From positions 372,001 through 436,000 of the forward strand of contig NZ_JAFIBI010000001.1 of the NCBI RefSeq assembly GCF_017832975.1: a stretch of 64,000 nt of DNA. Direction: 5' to 3'. Positions within the stretch are counted from its first letter, which is position 1. The number at the start of each line of letters is the position of its first letter. This document shows, piece by piece, positions 24,786 to 33,813 of this stretch. The notes under the pieces were generated by a model. The model searched no databases. It was not told the DNA's origin and saw only the letters and a list, made by a program, of their open reading frames with translations. The stretch is from Arthrobacter sp. PvP023 (GTDB lineage: Bacteria; Actinomycetota; Actinomycetes; Actinomycetales; Micrococcaceae). Position numbers and translations under genes: made by a program.

Positions 24786-26701
24786 TGCGCACCGGAATCG
24801 CCACCGTGTGCCTGTCCGGCACGCTGAAGGAAAAAATGCAGGCATGCGCCATCGCAGGCTTCGACGGAATCGAAATCTTCGAGCAGGACCTGGTGACGTC
24901 CTCCCTGAGCCCCGAGGACGTCCGGAAGACGGCCGCGGACCTGGGCCTGACCCTGGACCTCTACCAGCCGTTCCGCGACTTCGACAGCGTTCCCGAGGAC
25001 CTCCTCGCCGCCAACCTCCGCCGGGCCGAGGCCAAGTTCAAGCTGATGTCCCGCCTGGGCATGGACACCATCCTGGTCTGCTCCAACGTGGGCACGGCAA
25101 CCATCGACGACGACTCCCTGCGCGCCGAACAGCTGGCCCGGCTCGCCGGACTCGCCGGGGACCACGGCGTGAAAGTGGCCTACGAGGCACTCGCCTGGGG
25201 CAAATACGTCAACGACTACGAGCACGCCCACCGCCTGGTGGAAACCGTGGACCACCCGAACCTGGGCACCTGCCTGGACTCCTTCCACATCCTTTCCCGG
25301 GACTGGGACACGGCGCCCATCGAAGCGTTCAGTGCGGACAAGATCTTCTTCGTCCAGGTGGCCGACGCCCCGAAGCTGTCCATGGATGTCCTGTCCTGGA
25401 GCCGCCACTACCGGGTCTTCCCGGGCGAGGGCCAGTTCGAGCTCGCCAAGTTCATGGGCCACGTGGTCCGCGCCGGATACACCGGACCGGTCTCGCTGGA
25501 GGTCTTCAACGACGTCTTCCGCCAGTCCGACGTCGAACGCACGGCAGTGGACGCCATGCGGTCGCTGATCTGGCTGGAGGAGCAGAGCGCCAAATGGCTG
25601 GACGCCAACACCCCGGCGGGTCCGGGTGCCGTAGGCACCCAGGCGGCCGGCCGCCGTCGTTATCCCATGGAACTGGCAACCCTCCCGCAGGTGGCAGAAC
25701 CGGCCGGCTTCAACTTCGCCGAGGTCAAAGCGGCCGACACCGCGGGCCTGGAAAAGGTGCTGGGACAGCTGGGATTCGAATTCAACGGCAGACACCGCAC
25801 CAAGGACGTGCAATTGTGGAGCATGGGCCACGCACGCGTGATCATCAATGAGGCTTCGGTCGATGCCGGGGACTCCTCACCGGCGATTGCCGCCCTCGGC
25901 TTCGACGTCGACTCTCCCGTGATCGCCGCGGCGCGTGCCCAGCAGCTCAAGGCGCCCGCCGTCCCCCGCAAGAGCCAGGCCGACGAAGAAGTGTTCCAAG
26001 GCTTCGCTGCGCCGGACTCCACCGAGATCTTCCTTTGCCAGGGCAGCCCGGACGGCACCGCAGCCTGGACCCGCGAGTTTGGCGAAGGCCTGGAGGTACC
26101 GGCCGCCGGCGGACGCAATGCGGTGATCGACCATGTGAACCTCGCCCAGCCGTGGCAGCACTTTGACGAAGCCGTGCTGTTCTACACCAGCGCCCTGGCC
26201 CTGGAACCGCAGCCTTTCGCGGAGGTGCCCAGTCCCAGCGGACTGGTGCGCTCCCAGGTGATGCTGACGGCGGACCGTGCCGTGCGCCTGGTGCTGAACC
26301 TTGCCCCGGTGATCCAGCAGGACGGCGCGGTTGCGGGCACCGCGCACCGGAAGACCTACCAGGAGCACATCGCCTTCGCCGTGGACGACCTCGTGGAGAC
26401 GGCCCGTGCGGCCCGGGACCGGGGCCTGGATTTCCTGCAGATCCCGGCGAACTACTACGAGGACCTGGACGCCCGGTTCGACCTCGACCCCGCCTTCCTG
26501 GCCACGCTCCGGGACCTCAACCTGCTGTACGACCGCGACGCCGACGGCGAGTTCCTGCACTTCTACACCGCCACCGTGGGCAGCGTGTTCTTCGAAATGG
26601 TGGAGCGCCGCGGCGGTTACGACGGCTACGGTGCGCCCAACGCGCCGGTGCGGCACGCCGTCCAGTACGACCACCTGCACCAGCTGGGCCGCACCGCCTG
26701 A
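24785..26701 (+). CDS. qsuB: 3-Dehydroshikimate dehydratase fused to an HPPD-like domain (QsuB type)
   Basis: 638 residues in two domains. Residues 1-275 are an AP-endonuclease-2-type TIM barrel (GIATVCLSGTLKEKMQACAIAGFDGIEIFEQD), the dehydratase that turns 3-dehydroshikimate into protocatechuate. Residues about 290-635 form a double VOC fold like 4-hydroxyphenylpyruvate dioxygenase and keep the whole facial triad: H450 (DHVNL), H528 (EHIAFAVDD) and E604 (FFEMVER). Length and layout match QsuB and QuiC. The product feeds the pcaHG genes 51 bp downstream in the same operon. Confidence 0.92.
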   Translation: MRTGIATVCLSGTLKEKMQACAIAGFDGIEIFEQDLVTSSLSPEDVRKTAADLGLTLDLYQPFRDFDSVPEDLLAANLRRAEAKFKLMSRLGMDTILVCSNVGTATIDDDSLRAEQLARLAGLAGDHGVKVAYEALAWGKYVNDYEHAHRLVETVDHPNLGTCLDSFHILSRDWDTAPIEAFSADKIFFVQVADAPKLSMDVLSWSRHYRVFPGEGQFELAKFMGHVVRAGYTGPVSLEVFNDVFRQSDVERTAVDAMRSLIWLEEQSAKWLDANTPAGPGAVGTQAAGRRRYPMELATLPQVAEPAGFNFAEVKAADTAGLEKVLGQLGFEFNGRHRTKDVQLWSMGHARVIINEASVDAGDSSPAIAALGFDVDSPVIAAARAQQLKAPAVPRKSQADEEVFQGFAAPDSTEIFLCQGSPDGTAAWTREFGEGLEVPAAGGRNAVIDHVNLAQPWQHFDEAVLFYTSALALEPQPFAEVPSPSGLVRSQVMLTADRAVRLVLNLAPVIQQDGAVAGTAHRKTYQEHIAFAVDDLVETARAARDRGLDFLQIPANYYEDLDARFDLDPAFLATLRDLNLLYDRDADGEFLHFYTATVGSVFFEMVERRGGYDGYGAPNAPVRHAVQYDHLHQLGRTA

Positions 26702-26752
26702 AAAGACCAACCATCTCCAACCAACAATATCAACCACTGAAAGGAGGCTGCT

Positions 26753-27658
26753 GTGCCTGAAGACATCAACCTTGAAATTTTCAACGCTGACCCGATCACC
26801 GAAGACGTGTCGGATGCGGCGCCCCAGGCCGAAACCGGAGCCGCACCGAAGACCTCCGCGCCGCTTGATGCCGCTGCGGAATCGCAGGCGGACCTCAGCG
26901 CCGAGATGAAGTCGATCGGCGAAGCATATGCGGAAGCACTCAGGAACGGGGCCAAAGCGGAAATCCAGCCCCGGCTGGACTACGCACCGTACCGCAGCAG
27001 CGTCCTGCGCCACCCGACCAAGGACCTGCACCACGCGGATCCGGAAACCATCGAACTGTTCTCACCGGCCTTCGGACACATGGACGTGCACGCGCTGGAA
27101 TCGGACCTGACCATCCAGCACAACGGTGAGCCCCTGGGCGAACGCATCCTCGTCTCAGGCCGCGTGCTCGACGGCGATGGCCGTCCCGTGGCCGGACAGC
27201 TCGTGGAGATCTGGCAGGCCAACTCGGCCGGCCGCTACATCCACAAGCGGGACCAGCACCCCGCCCCGCTCGATCCCAACTTCACCGGCGTGGGCCGCTG
27301 CATCACCGGCGCCGACGGCTCCTACAGCTTCACCACCATCAAGCCCGGCGCGTACCCGTGGAAGAACCACCTCAACGCCTGGCGTCCGGCGCACATCCAC
27401 TTCTCGCTGTTCGGGCAGGAATTCACCCAGCGCATCGTGACCCAGATGTACTTCCCCGGTGACCAGCTCTTCCCGCTGGACCCGATCTACCAGTCCATCG
27501 TGGACCAGGACGCCCGTGACCGCCTGGTGGCCACCTATGATCATGACCTCACCAAGCCTGAGTGGGCGATTGGCTACAAGTGGGACATTGTCCTGACGGG
27601 CTCCAAGCGGACCTGGACCGAAAACGAAGCGTTTGGCACAGATGGCGAAGAGGAGTAG
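26753..27658 (+). CDS. pcaH: Protocatechuate 3,4-dioxygenase beta subunit
   Basis: 301 residues from GTG 26753 behind AAGGAGG. Catalyses intradiol cleavage of protocatechuate to 3-carboxy-cis,cis-muconate with PcaG. The catalytic domain contains VSGRVLDGDGRPVAGQLVEIWQAN, the tyrosine ligands of ferric iron in GRYIHKRDQH and PGAYPWKNHLNAWRPAHIHFSLFG, and the two histidines in HIHFS and QMYFPGDQ context. It has about 55 extra acidic, low-complexity residues at the N-terminus compared with the usual ~240 aa; an internal ATG at 26906 would give the normal length. Confidence 0.94.
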   Translation: MPEDINLEIFNADPITEDVSDAAPQAETGAAPKTSAPLDAAAESQADLSAEMKSIGEAYAEALRNGAKAEIQPRLDYAPYRSSVLRHPTKDLHHADPETIELFSPAFGHMDVHALESDLTIQHNGEPLGERILVSGRVLDGDGRPVAGQLVEIWQANSAGRYIHKRDQHPAPLDPNFTGVGRCITGADGSYSFTTIKPGAYPWKNHLNAWRPAHIHFSLFGQEFTQRIVTQMYFPGDQLFPLDPIYQSIVDQDARDRLVATYDHDLTKPEWAIGYKWDIVLTGSKRTWTENEAFGTDGEEE

Positions 27659-27662
27659 TCGG

Positions 27663-28238
27663 ATGAGCACCCCCACCAAGCTGACCCCCACCCCCGGACA
27701 GACCGTTGGCCCCTTCTACGGCTACGCACTGCCGTACGAAAAGGACCGTGAACTGCTGGCTCCGGGTTCACCGGGCTCCATCCGCCTGCAAGGCACTGTC
27801 TACGACGGTGCCGGCCACCCGATCCCGGACGCGATCCTGGAAATCTGGCAGCCGGATTCCGAGGGCAAGGTTGTACACCGGACCGGTTCGCTGGTCCGGG
27901 ACGGCTACACGTTCACCGGCTTCGGCCGGAGCGCGGTGGGCAACACCGGCGTGTACACCTTCACCACGGTTAATCCCGGCCCCACCGAGCCCGGCGCGGC
28001 CGCCTTCATCTCCGTGGCCGTGTTTGCCCGCGGCCTGATGAACCGGCTCTTCACGCGGTTGTACCTGCCGGAGAACGAGGAAGCCCTTGCGGCCGACCCG
28101 CTGCTGTCCTCCCTGGACCCGGAGCGCCGCAGCACGCTGATTGCGCGCCGCGACGCCGATGGCGGACTCACCTGGGACATCCGGCTGCAGGGCGAGGGCG
28201 AAACCGTGTTCCTCGACTTCGAGGGTGCCTCCAAGTGA
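27663..28238 (+). CDS. pcaG: Protocatechuate 3,4-dioxygenase alpha subunit
   Basis: 191 residues from ATG 27663 (GAGGAG in the end of pcaH). It begins TPTPGQTVGPFYGYALPY, as PcaG proteins do, and keeps the intradiol fold (LQGTVYDGAGHPIPDAILEIWQPD) without the iron ligands, which come from PcaH. Four bases separate it from pcaH, and its stop overlaps the pcaB GTG start (GTGA). Confidence 0.94.
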   Translation: MSTPTKLTPTPGQTVGPFYGYALPYEKDRELLAPGSPGSIRLQGTVYDGAGHPIPDAILEIWQPDSEGKVVHRTGSLVRDGYTFTGFGRSAVGNTGVYTFTTVNPGPTEPGAAAFISVAVFARGLMNRLFTRLYLPENEEALAADPLLSSLDPERRSTLIARRDADGGLTWDIRLQGEGETVFLDFEGASK

Positions 28239-29740
28239 ATGATCCTGACGTGTTCGGCGGCGACGTCGGACTCCTCAGTCCCGTGTCGGCGTCGCCTTTG
28301 GTGGCGGCGCTGACGGGGGACCGGGCGGTCCTGGCGGCGATTCTCGCCGTTGAGGCCGGCTGGGCGTCGGTTTTGGAGAAGGCCGGCCTCGCGCCCGCCG
28401 GCTCTGCCGCCGTGGTGGCTTCCGCAGCGGACGCGGACCGCTATGACGTGGCCGGCCTCGCCGTCCGCGCACAGGGCGGCGCCAACCCGGTCATCCCGCT
28501 GCTGGCTGACCTCCGTGCCCAGGTCAAGGCCCTAGACACGGACAATCTGGGCGCTGTGGGGGCCGTGCACACCTCGCTGACCAGCCAGGACGTGCTGGAC
28601 TCGGCGCTGATGCTGCTGGCCAGGAACGCCGTTGCCATGCTCCTCGCCGACCTTCGCGGGATCACGACGGCGCTGGCGGCACTTGCGGAGCAGCATGCGG
28701 AAACGTTGTGCGTCGGCAGGAGCCTGACGCAGCACTCGTTGCCGTTTACGTTCGGGCTCAAGGCGGCGCAGTGGTTCCACGGACTGGCCGCCGCGGCCCG
28801 GCGCCTCGAGGCCGTCGAGCTGCCGCTGCAGACGGGCGGCGCCGCCGGAACGCTGGCCGCCGGGACAGTGCTGACCAAGGGGTCGGTGGACACAACCTTC
28901 GACCTCTCGGGCAACCTGGCCGCTCACCTTGGGCTGGCGTCAGCCCCGGGACCGTGGCACACCAACCGGCTGGCCGTCACCTCCCTGGGCGATGCCCTGG
29001 CAGCGGTGACGGACGCGCTGGGCAAGATCGCGGGCGATGTGCTGTTCCTCAGCCGGCCGGAAGTGGGAGAGCTCGCCGAACCCCGGGCCGCCGGGCGCGG
29101 AGTATCCTCGGCCATGCCGCAAAAGCAGAACCCCGTGCTGTCCGTGCTGGTCCGCAGCGCCGCACTGCAGGCACCGAACCTGGCCGCGCAGCTGCACCTG
29201 GCAGCGGCCAACTTCAACGATGAACGTCCCGACGGCGCCTGGCACAGCGAATGGCAGGCCTTCCGCCAACTCCTTCGACTGGCACTCGGCGCAGCCGGGC
29301 ACCTGCGGGAACTCGCGGAGGGCCTGCAGGTCTTCCCGGATGCCATGCGCCGCAACCTGGAACTGTCCGGGCCGCTGCTGCTCAGCGAAGGAGTGTCCGC
29401 CGCCGTGGCGCCACTGCTCGATGAGCGGAACGGCCGAAACGGCAAGCAGCAGCTCCAGGACGTGGTGGACCGGACGCTCCAGGCCCCGTCCGCCGAGCAG
29501 TCCGAAACATACCGCCGGCTGCTGCGGGAGGCCGTTCCCGCCAGCGCCGTGTCCGACGAACGGCTGGAAGAACTCCTGGATCCTGCCAACTACCTGGGGC
29601 AGGCCGCTGAAATATCCCGCCGCATCCTGGCCGCTTTCCCCGAGTTTGCCGGCAGCGGCGGACCACCGGCCGACGCAGGCTACGCCATTCCCGCCGGAAC
29701 AACCACCGAAACAGACCTGAACGGAGACCCCCGTGGCTAG
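28235..29740 (+). CDS. pcaB: 3-Carboxy-cis,cis-muconate cycloisomerase
   Basis: 501 residues, fumarase/aspartase superfamily. The signature GVSSAMPQKQNPVLSVL and the region TSLTSQDVLDSALMLLARN identify the fold; the reaction makes 4-carboxymuconolactone. GTG start overlapping pcaG. It is somewhat longer than the usual ~450 residues, with a C-terminal tail (after about 470) that is polar and probably disordered. Its stop is inside the first codons of pcaD. Confidence 0.92.
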   Translation: MNDPDVFGGDVGLLSPVSASPLVAALTGDRAVLAAILAVEAGWASVLEKAGLAPAGSAAVVASAADADRYDVAGLAVRAQGGANPVIPLLADLRAQVKALDTDNLGAVGAVHTSLTSQDVLDSALMLLARNAVAMLLADLRGITTALAALAEQHAETLCVGRSLTQHSLPFTFGLKAAQWFHGLAAAARRLEAVELPLQTGGAAGTLAAGTVLTKGSVDTTFDLSGNLAAHLGLASAPGPWHTNRLAVTSLGDALAAVTDALGKIAGDVLFLSRPEVGELAEPRAAGRGVSSAMPQKQNPVLSVLVRSAALQAPNLAAQLHLAAANFNDERPDGAWHSEWQAFRQLLRLALGAAGHLRELAEGLQVFPDAMRRNLELSGPLLLSEGVSAAVAPLLDERNGRNGKQQLQDVVDRTLQAPSAEQSETYRRLLREAVPASAVSDERLEELLDPANYLGQAAEISRRILAAFPEFAGSGGPPADAGYAIPAGTTTETDLNGDPRG

Positions 29741-30551
29741 ACCAACAGTCAAGGCAGTACTGCTCTCCCCCCAGCGCCCGCTGGGGGACAAGCCCCTGCT
29801 GGTGGTGGGCCCGTCACTGGGGACGTCCTCGCTGCTGTGGACCCAGGCCGGCGCCCTGCTCGGGACCGACTACGACGTCGTCGCCTGGGACCTGCCCGGG
29901 CACGGCGTGTCACCGGCCGCGACGGAAACGTTCGACGTCGCCGAACTGGCTGACGCCGTCGTCGACCTCGTTGACTCGATTGCCCCGGGCGAGAGGTTCC
30001 ATTACGCCGGGGTGTCGCTCGGCGGGGCCATCGGGCTGCAGTTGGGAATCAAGCACGGCGAACGCCTCAAGAGCCTGTCGGTGCAGTGCACCGGCGCCAA
30101 GATCGGCACGCCCGAAGGCTGGCTGGAGCGCGCGGAGACCGTCCGCACCCAGGGCACGCCCGTGATGATCCAGGGCTCAGCCGAGCGCTGGTTCGCGCCC
30201 GGCTTCATGGATCGTGAGCCGGAGCTCAGCGGCCGGCTCCTGCACTCCCTGCGCGATGCCGACCGTTTCAGCTACGCCTTCTGCTGCGAAGCACTTGCCG
30301 GCTTCGACGTCCGCGCCGAGCTGGGCAGTATCCGTGTTCCCACCCAGGCGGTGGCCGGCGCGGAGGACTCCGTTGTGCCGCCGTCGTTTGCCAAGGAGAT
30401 CGTCGAAGGAATCACCGCCGGCGGCGGAACCGCAAACGCCGTGACACTGGAGGGAGTGGCACACCTGGCTCCGTTCGAGGCCCCCGCTCATGTTGCCGAA
30501 CTGCTGCGGAGCCTCATCACCTGGAGTGAAACCAGCGGAGCGGCCAAGTGA
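29733..30551 (+). CDS. pcaD: 3-Oxoadipate enol-lactonase
   Basis: 272 residues, alpha/beta-hydrolase. Nucleophile elbow GVSLGG with S95, the acid in AGAEDSVVPP and the histidine in GVAHLAPFEAP. It hydrolyses 3-oxoadipate enol-lactone to 3-oxoadipate. GTG start 8 bp inside pcaB, with GGAGA just upstream. Not fused to PcaC, unlike the PcaL fusion of some actinobacteria; the decarboxylase gene follows with a GTGA overlap. Confidence 0.92.
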   Translation: MARPTVKAVLLSPQRPLGDKPLLVVGPSLGTSSLLWTQAGALLGTDYDVVAWDLPGHGVSPAATETFDVAELADAVVDLVDSIAPGERFHYAGVSLGGAIGLQLGIKHGERLKSLSVQCTGAKIGTPEGWLERAETVRTQGTPVMIQGSAERWFAPGFMDREPELSGRLLHSLRDADRFSYAFCCEALAGFDVRAELGSIRVPTQAVAGAEDSVVPPSFAKEIVEGITAGGGTANAVTLEGVAHLAPFEAPAHVAELLRSLITWSETSGAAK

Positions 30552-31048
30552 CCGGCCCGGGGACCCCCGGCGGGGGATCCGCCGGCCCGGAACGGCACGG
30601 GGTCGTCCAGCCGGGTGCCACCAGCCAGGAAATCTACGACGGCGGCATGGTGGTCCGCCGCGAGGTGCTGGGTGCCGCGCACGTTGACCGCGCCAACGCC
30701 AACAAGGACTCCTTCACCGAAGACTTCCAGGACATGATCACCCGCATCGCCTGGGGTGGCATTTGGACCCGGCCGGGCCTGACCCGGCAGATGCGCTCCG
30801 CCGTCACCATCACCGCCATGGTGGCGCACGGGCACTGGGAAGAACTGGCCATGCATATCCGCGCAGCCATCACCAACGGCCTGAGCAGGGACGAGATCAA
30901 GGAAATCCTGCTGCAGACTGCCATTTACTGCGGAGTTCCCTCCGCCAACACCGCTTTCAAGACAGCACAACAGGTTTTTAAAGAAATGGACGCCGCAGCA
31001 ATGGACAACGCTGCAGACACCCCCACCACCCCCACTTCGCCCAACTAG
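30548..31048 (+). CDS. pcaC: 4-Carboxymuconolactone decarboxylase
   Basis: 166 residues with the CMD domain: RITRIAWGGIWTRPGL-type sequence (ITRIAWGGIWTRPGLTRQ), VTITAMVAHGHWEELAMHIRAAITNGLSRDEIKEILLQTAIYCG split by the active-site histidine region. It converts 4-carboxymuconolactone to the enol-lactone used by PcaD. There are about 25 extra Gly/Pro-rich residues at the N-terminus and a Thr/Pro tail. It ends the tight pcaHGBDC block; a long hairpin follows at 31052. Confidence 0.92.
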   Translation: MTGPGTPGGGSAGPERHGVVQPGATSQEIYDGGMVVRREVLGAAHVDRANANKDSFTEDFQDMITRIAWGGIWTRPGLTRQMRSAVTITAMVAHGHWEELAMHIRAAITNGLSRDEIKEILLQTAIYCGVPSANTAFKTAQQVFKEMDAAAMDNAADTPTTPTSPN

Positions 31049-31051
31049 CTC

Positions 31052-31093
31052 GCAGTTAATGTCGTGAAAGACGAGTTTCACGACATTAACTGC
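31052..31093. terminator. 18-bp perfect hairpin between pcaC and pcaF
   Basis: Left arm 31052-31069 (starts GCAGTTAATG), 6-nt loop, right arm 31076-31093; all 18 pairs are Watson-Crick. It starts 3 bp after the pcaC stop and has no T run. It may be a partial terminator that sets pcaFIJ levels, an mRNA 3'-end stabiliser or a dispersed palindromic element. Confidence 0.6.
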
Positions 31094-31130
31094 TACCCAG
31101 TTGGGGCCCGCCAGAATCAAAGGAATAGTT

Positions 31131-32330
31131 ATGAATGAAGCTTTTGTGTACGACGCCGTGCGCACGCCTTTTGGGAAGTTCGGCTCCGGTTTGGCCGGGG
31201 TCCGCCCGGACGACCTTGCCGCGCACGTGATCGGAGAGATCGTGAAGCGCGCTCCGAAGCTCGACGTCGAGCGGATCGACGAGGTGGTGTTCGGCAACGC
31301 CAACGGCGCCGGCGAGGAGAACCGCAACGTCGCCCGGATGGGCACCCTGCTGGCCGGGCTTCCCGTTTCCATCCCGGGCACCACGGTGAACCGGCTCTGC
31401 GGATCCTCGCTGGACGCGGCGATTATCGCTTCGCGCCAAGTGAACGCCGGGGACGCGGAGCTGATGCTGATCGGCGGGGCGGAGTCGATGTCCCGTGCAC
31501 CCTGGGTGCTGCCGAAAACCGAGAAGCCCTACCCCGCCGGGGACCTGACCCTGGCCTCCACCACACTGGGCTGGCGCCTGGTGAACAAGGCCATGCCCAA
31601 GGACTGGACCATCTCCCTGGGTGAGGCCACCGAACGCCTGCGCGAGAAGTACGGCGTCACCCGCGAGCAGCAGGACGAGTTCTCCGCGAACTCCCACAAC
31701 CTCGCCGCCGCAGCCTGGGATGAAGGGTTCTATGACAACCTGGTGGCGCCGGTGCCGGGCACGGACCTGGTCCGCGACGAGGGCATCCGTGCCGGGTCCT
31801 CAGCCGAGAAACTCGCCGGTTTGAAGACCGTGTTCCGCACCGAGAACGGCACCGTCACGGCCGGGAACGCGTCCCCGCTCTCTGACGGGGCGTCCGCGGC
31901 CTGGATCGGGTCGGAGAACGCCGCCGGGATCCTGGGCATGGAGCCCGTGGCCCGGATCGCGGGCCGCGGGGCGCACGCGAACGATCCGCAGTACTTCGGC
32001 TACGCGCCGGTGGAGGCCGCGAACAAGGCCCTCGCGAAAGCGGGCATCGGCTGGGACCAGGTGGGCGCCGTCGAACTGAACGAAGCGTTCGCCGCGCAGT
32101 CCCTGGCCTGCATCAACGCCTGGGGCATCGACCACGCAATTGTGAACCGGCACGGCGGCGCGATCGCCATGGGCCACCCGCTGGGTGCCTCCGGCGGCCG
32201 CATCCTGGGCACCCTGGCCCGGTCCCTGCAGGCCTCCGGGGAACGCTGGGGCGTCGCCGCGATCTGCATCGGCGTCGGCCAGGGCCTCGCCGTCGTCCTC
32301 GAAAACGTCACCTCGGGAGCTAAGGGCTAA
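31131..32330 (+). CDS. pcaF: 3-Oxoadipyl-CoA thiolase
   Basis: 399 residues from ATG 31131 (AAGGA upstream). Thiolase signatures are complete: nucleophile cysteine in NRLCGSSLDA, NEAFAAQSLACINAWG, GHPLGASGGR and the C-terminal CIGVGQG. It cleaves 3-oxoadipyl-CoA to succinyl-CoA and acetyl-CoA. Placed before the CoA-transferase genes pcaI and pcaJ, which make its substrate, and after the hairpin following pcaC. Confidence 0.93.
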   Translation: MNEAFVYDAVRTPFGKFGSGLAGVRPDDLAAHVIGEIVKRAPKLDVERIDEVVFGNANGAGEENRNVARMGTLLAGLPVSIPGTTVNRLCGSSLDAAIIASRQVNAGDAELMLIGGAESMSRAPWVLPKTEKPYPAGDLTLASTTLGWRLVNKAMPKDWTISLGEATERLREKYGVTREQQDEFSANSHNLAAAAWDEGFYDNLVAPVPGTDLVRDEGIRAGSSAEKLAGLKTVFRTENGTVTAGNASPLSDGASAAWIGSENAAGILGMEPVARIAGRGAHANDPQYFGYAPVEAANKALAKAGIGWDQVGAVELNEAFAAQSLACINAWGIDHAIVNRHGGAIAMGHPLGASGGRILGTLARSLQASGERWGVAAICIGVGQGLAVVLENVTSGAKG

Positions 32331-32334
32331 GAAC

Positions 32335-33009
32335 ATGCTGAATTTCATTGACACTGTCGGCGAGGCCGTCGCCGGCATCAAGGACGGTTCCACGGTGATG
32401 ATCGGCGGCTTCGGCAACGCCGGGCAGCCGTTTGAACTGATCGACGCGCTGCTGGACTGCGGCGCCCGCGAGCTCACCGTGGTGAACAACAACGCCGGCC
32501 AGGGCGACCAGGGCCTGGCGCTGCTCATCAAGGAAGGCCGGGTCAAGAAGATGATCTGCTCCTTCCCGCGGCAGTCCGACTCCTGGCACTTCGACGCCAA
32601 ATACAAGGCCGGCGAGATCGAACTGGAACTCGTTCCGCAGGGCAACCTGGCCGAGCGCATCAGGGCCGCGGGAGCCGGCATCGGCGGCTTCTTCACGCCC
32701 ACCGGCTACGGAACCATGCTGGCCGAGGGCAAGGAAACCCGCATCCTGGACGGCCGCGGCCAGGTCTTCGAGACGCCCATCCACGCCGACGTCGCCCTGA
32801 TCAAGGCGCTCAAGGCGGACGGCATGGGCAACCTCGTGTACCGCAAGACGGCCCGGAACTTCGGCCCCATTATGGCCGCCGCCGCCAAACACACCATCGT
32901 CCAGGTCTCCGAGATTGTGCCCACCGGCGGACTCGACCCGGAGAACGTCGTGACCCCCGGCATCTACGTGAACAGCATTGTTCGCGTCAACTCAGTGAAG
33001 GCGGCCTGA
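32335..33009 (+). CDS. pcaI: 3-Oxoadipate CoA-transferase subunit A
   Basis: 224 residues from ATG 32335, 4 bp after pcaF. Family I CoA-transferase alpha subunit: VMIGGFGNAGQPFELIDALL (glycine loop) and the G-rich ARIRAAGAGIGGFFTPTGYGT region. With PcaJ it moves CoA from succinyl-CoA to 3-oxoadipate. Ribosome site not obvious beyond GGGCTAAG, consistent with coupling. Confidence 0.92.
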   Translation: MLNFIDTVGEAVAGIKDGSTVMIGGFGNAGQPFELIDALLDCGARELTVVNNNAGQGDQGLALLIKEGRVKKMICSFPRQSDSWHFDAKYKAGEIELELVPQGNLAERIRAAGAGIGGFFTPTGYGTMLAEGKETRILDGRGQVFETPIHADVALIKALKADGMGNLVYRKTARNFGPIMAAAAKHTIVQVSEIVPTGGLDPENVVTPGIYVNSIVRVNSVKAA

Positions 33010-33010
33010 T

Positions 33011-33706
33011 ATGAGCGCACAGACAAGCCGCGAGACCGGCTCGATCCAGAGCAGCGAGCAGCCCCTGGGCCGCGACGACCTCGCCCGGCTGGTGGCGAAG
33101 GACATCAAGCCCGGCTCTTTCGTGAACCTTGGCATCGGCCAGCCCACTTTGGTCTCCAACTACCTCGAACCGGAGCAGAACATCACGCTCCACACCGAGA
33201 ACGGGATGCTGGGCATGGGCCCGGAAGCCAAGGGTGATGAGATTGATGAAGACCTCATCAACGCCGGCAAGATCCCTGTGACCGAACTGCCGGGGGCGTC
33301 CTACTTCCACCACGCCGACTCCTTCGCGATCATGCGCGGCGGGCACCTGGACATCTGCGTCCTCGGCGCGTTCCAGGTCTCGGCCACCGGTGACCTCGCC
33401 AACTGGCACACCGGCGCGCCGGACGCCATCCCCGCGGTGGGCGGCGCCATGGACCTTGCCACCGGGGCGAAGGACGTGTTCGTGATGATGACGCTCCTGA
33501 CCCGCGACGGCGCGTCCAAGATCGTGGAGGCCTGCACCTACCCGCTCACCGGCGTCGGCTGCGTGACCCGCGTGTACACGGACAAGGCCGTGTTCCTGAC
33601 CGGCCCGGACGGCGTCCAGGTCCGCGAAACGTTCGGCTGCACCCTCGAGGAGCTCCAGGCCCTGGTGCCGGTCCCCCTCACGGCAGCCCCCGCCGTCGAG
33701 CGCTAA
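33011..33706 (+). CDS. pcaJ: 3-Oxoadipate CoA-transferase subunit B
   Basis: 231 residues. The conserved LHTENGMLGMG stretch carries the glutamate that forms the CoA thioester, and GSFVNLGIGQPTLVSNYL is the usual opening of the beta subunit. ATG 1 bp after the pcaI stop. It is the last structural gene of the block, followed by a 23-bp hairpin and pcaR. Confidence 0.92.
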   Translation: MSAQTSRETGSIQSSEQPLGRDDLARLVAKDIKPGSFVNLGIGQPTLVSNYLEPEQNITLHTENGMLGMGPEAKGDEIDEDLINAGKIPVTELPGASYFHHADSFAIMRGGHLDICVLGAFQVSATGDLANWHTGAPDAIPAVGGAMDLATGAKDVFVMMTLLTRDGASKIVEACTYPLTGVGCVTRVYTDKAVFLTGPDGVQVRETFGCTLEELQALVPVPLTAAPAVER

Positions 33707-33713
33707 TCCACCA

Positions 33714-33776
33714 GCGCGAACTGGCAGCCAATGACCCCAAAGCCCCGATCTGAGGTCATTGGCTGCCGGTTCGCGC
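33714..33776. terminator. 23-bp hairpin between pcaJ and pcaR
   Basis: Left arm 33714-33736 (contains GGCAGCCAATGACC), 17-nt loop, right arm 33754-33776 (GGTCATTGGCTGCC then GTTCGCGC with one T/G wobble). It separates the structural genes from the regulator; a weak or absent T run. Confidence 0.6.
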
Positions 33777-33813
33777 CCGGGGGAGCGGGTGCGGGCTAAT
33801 AGGATTGGTAACC

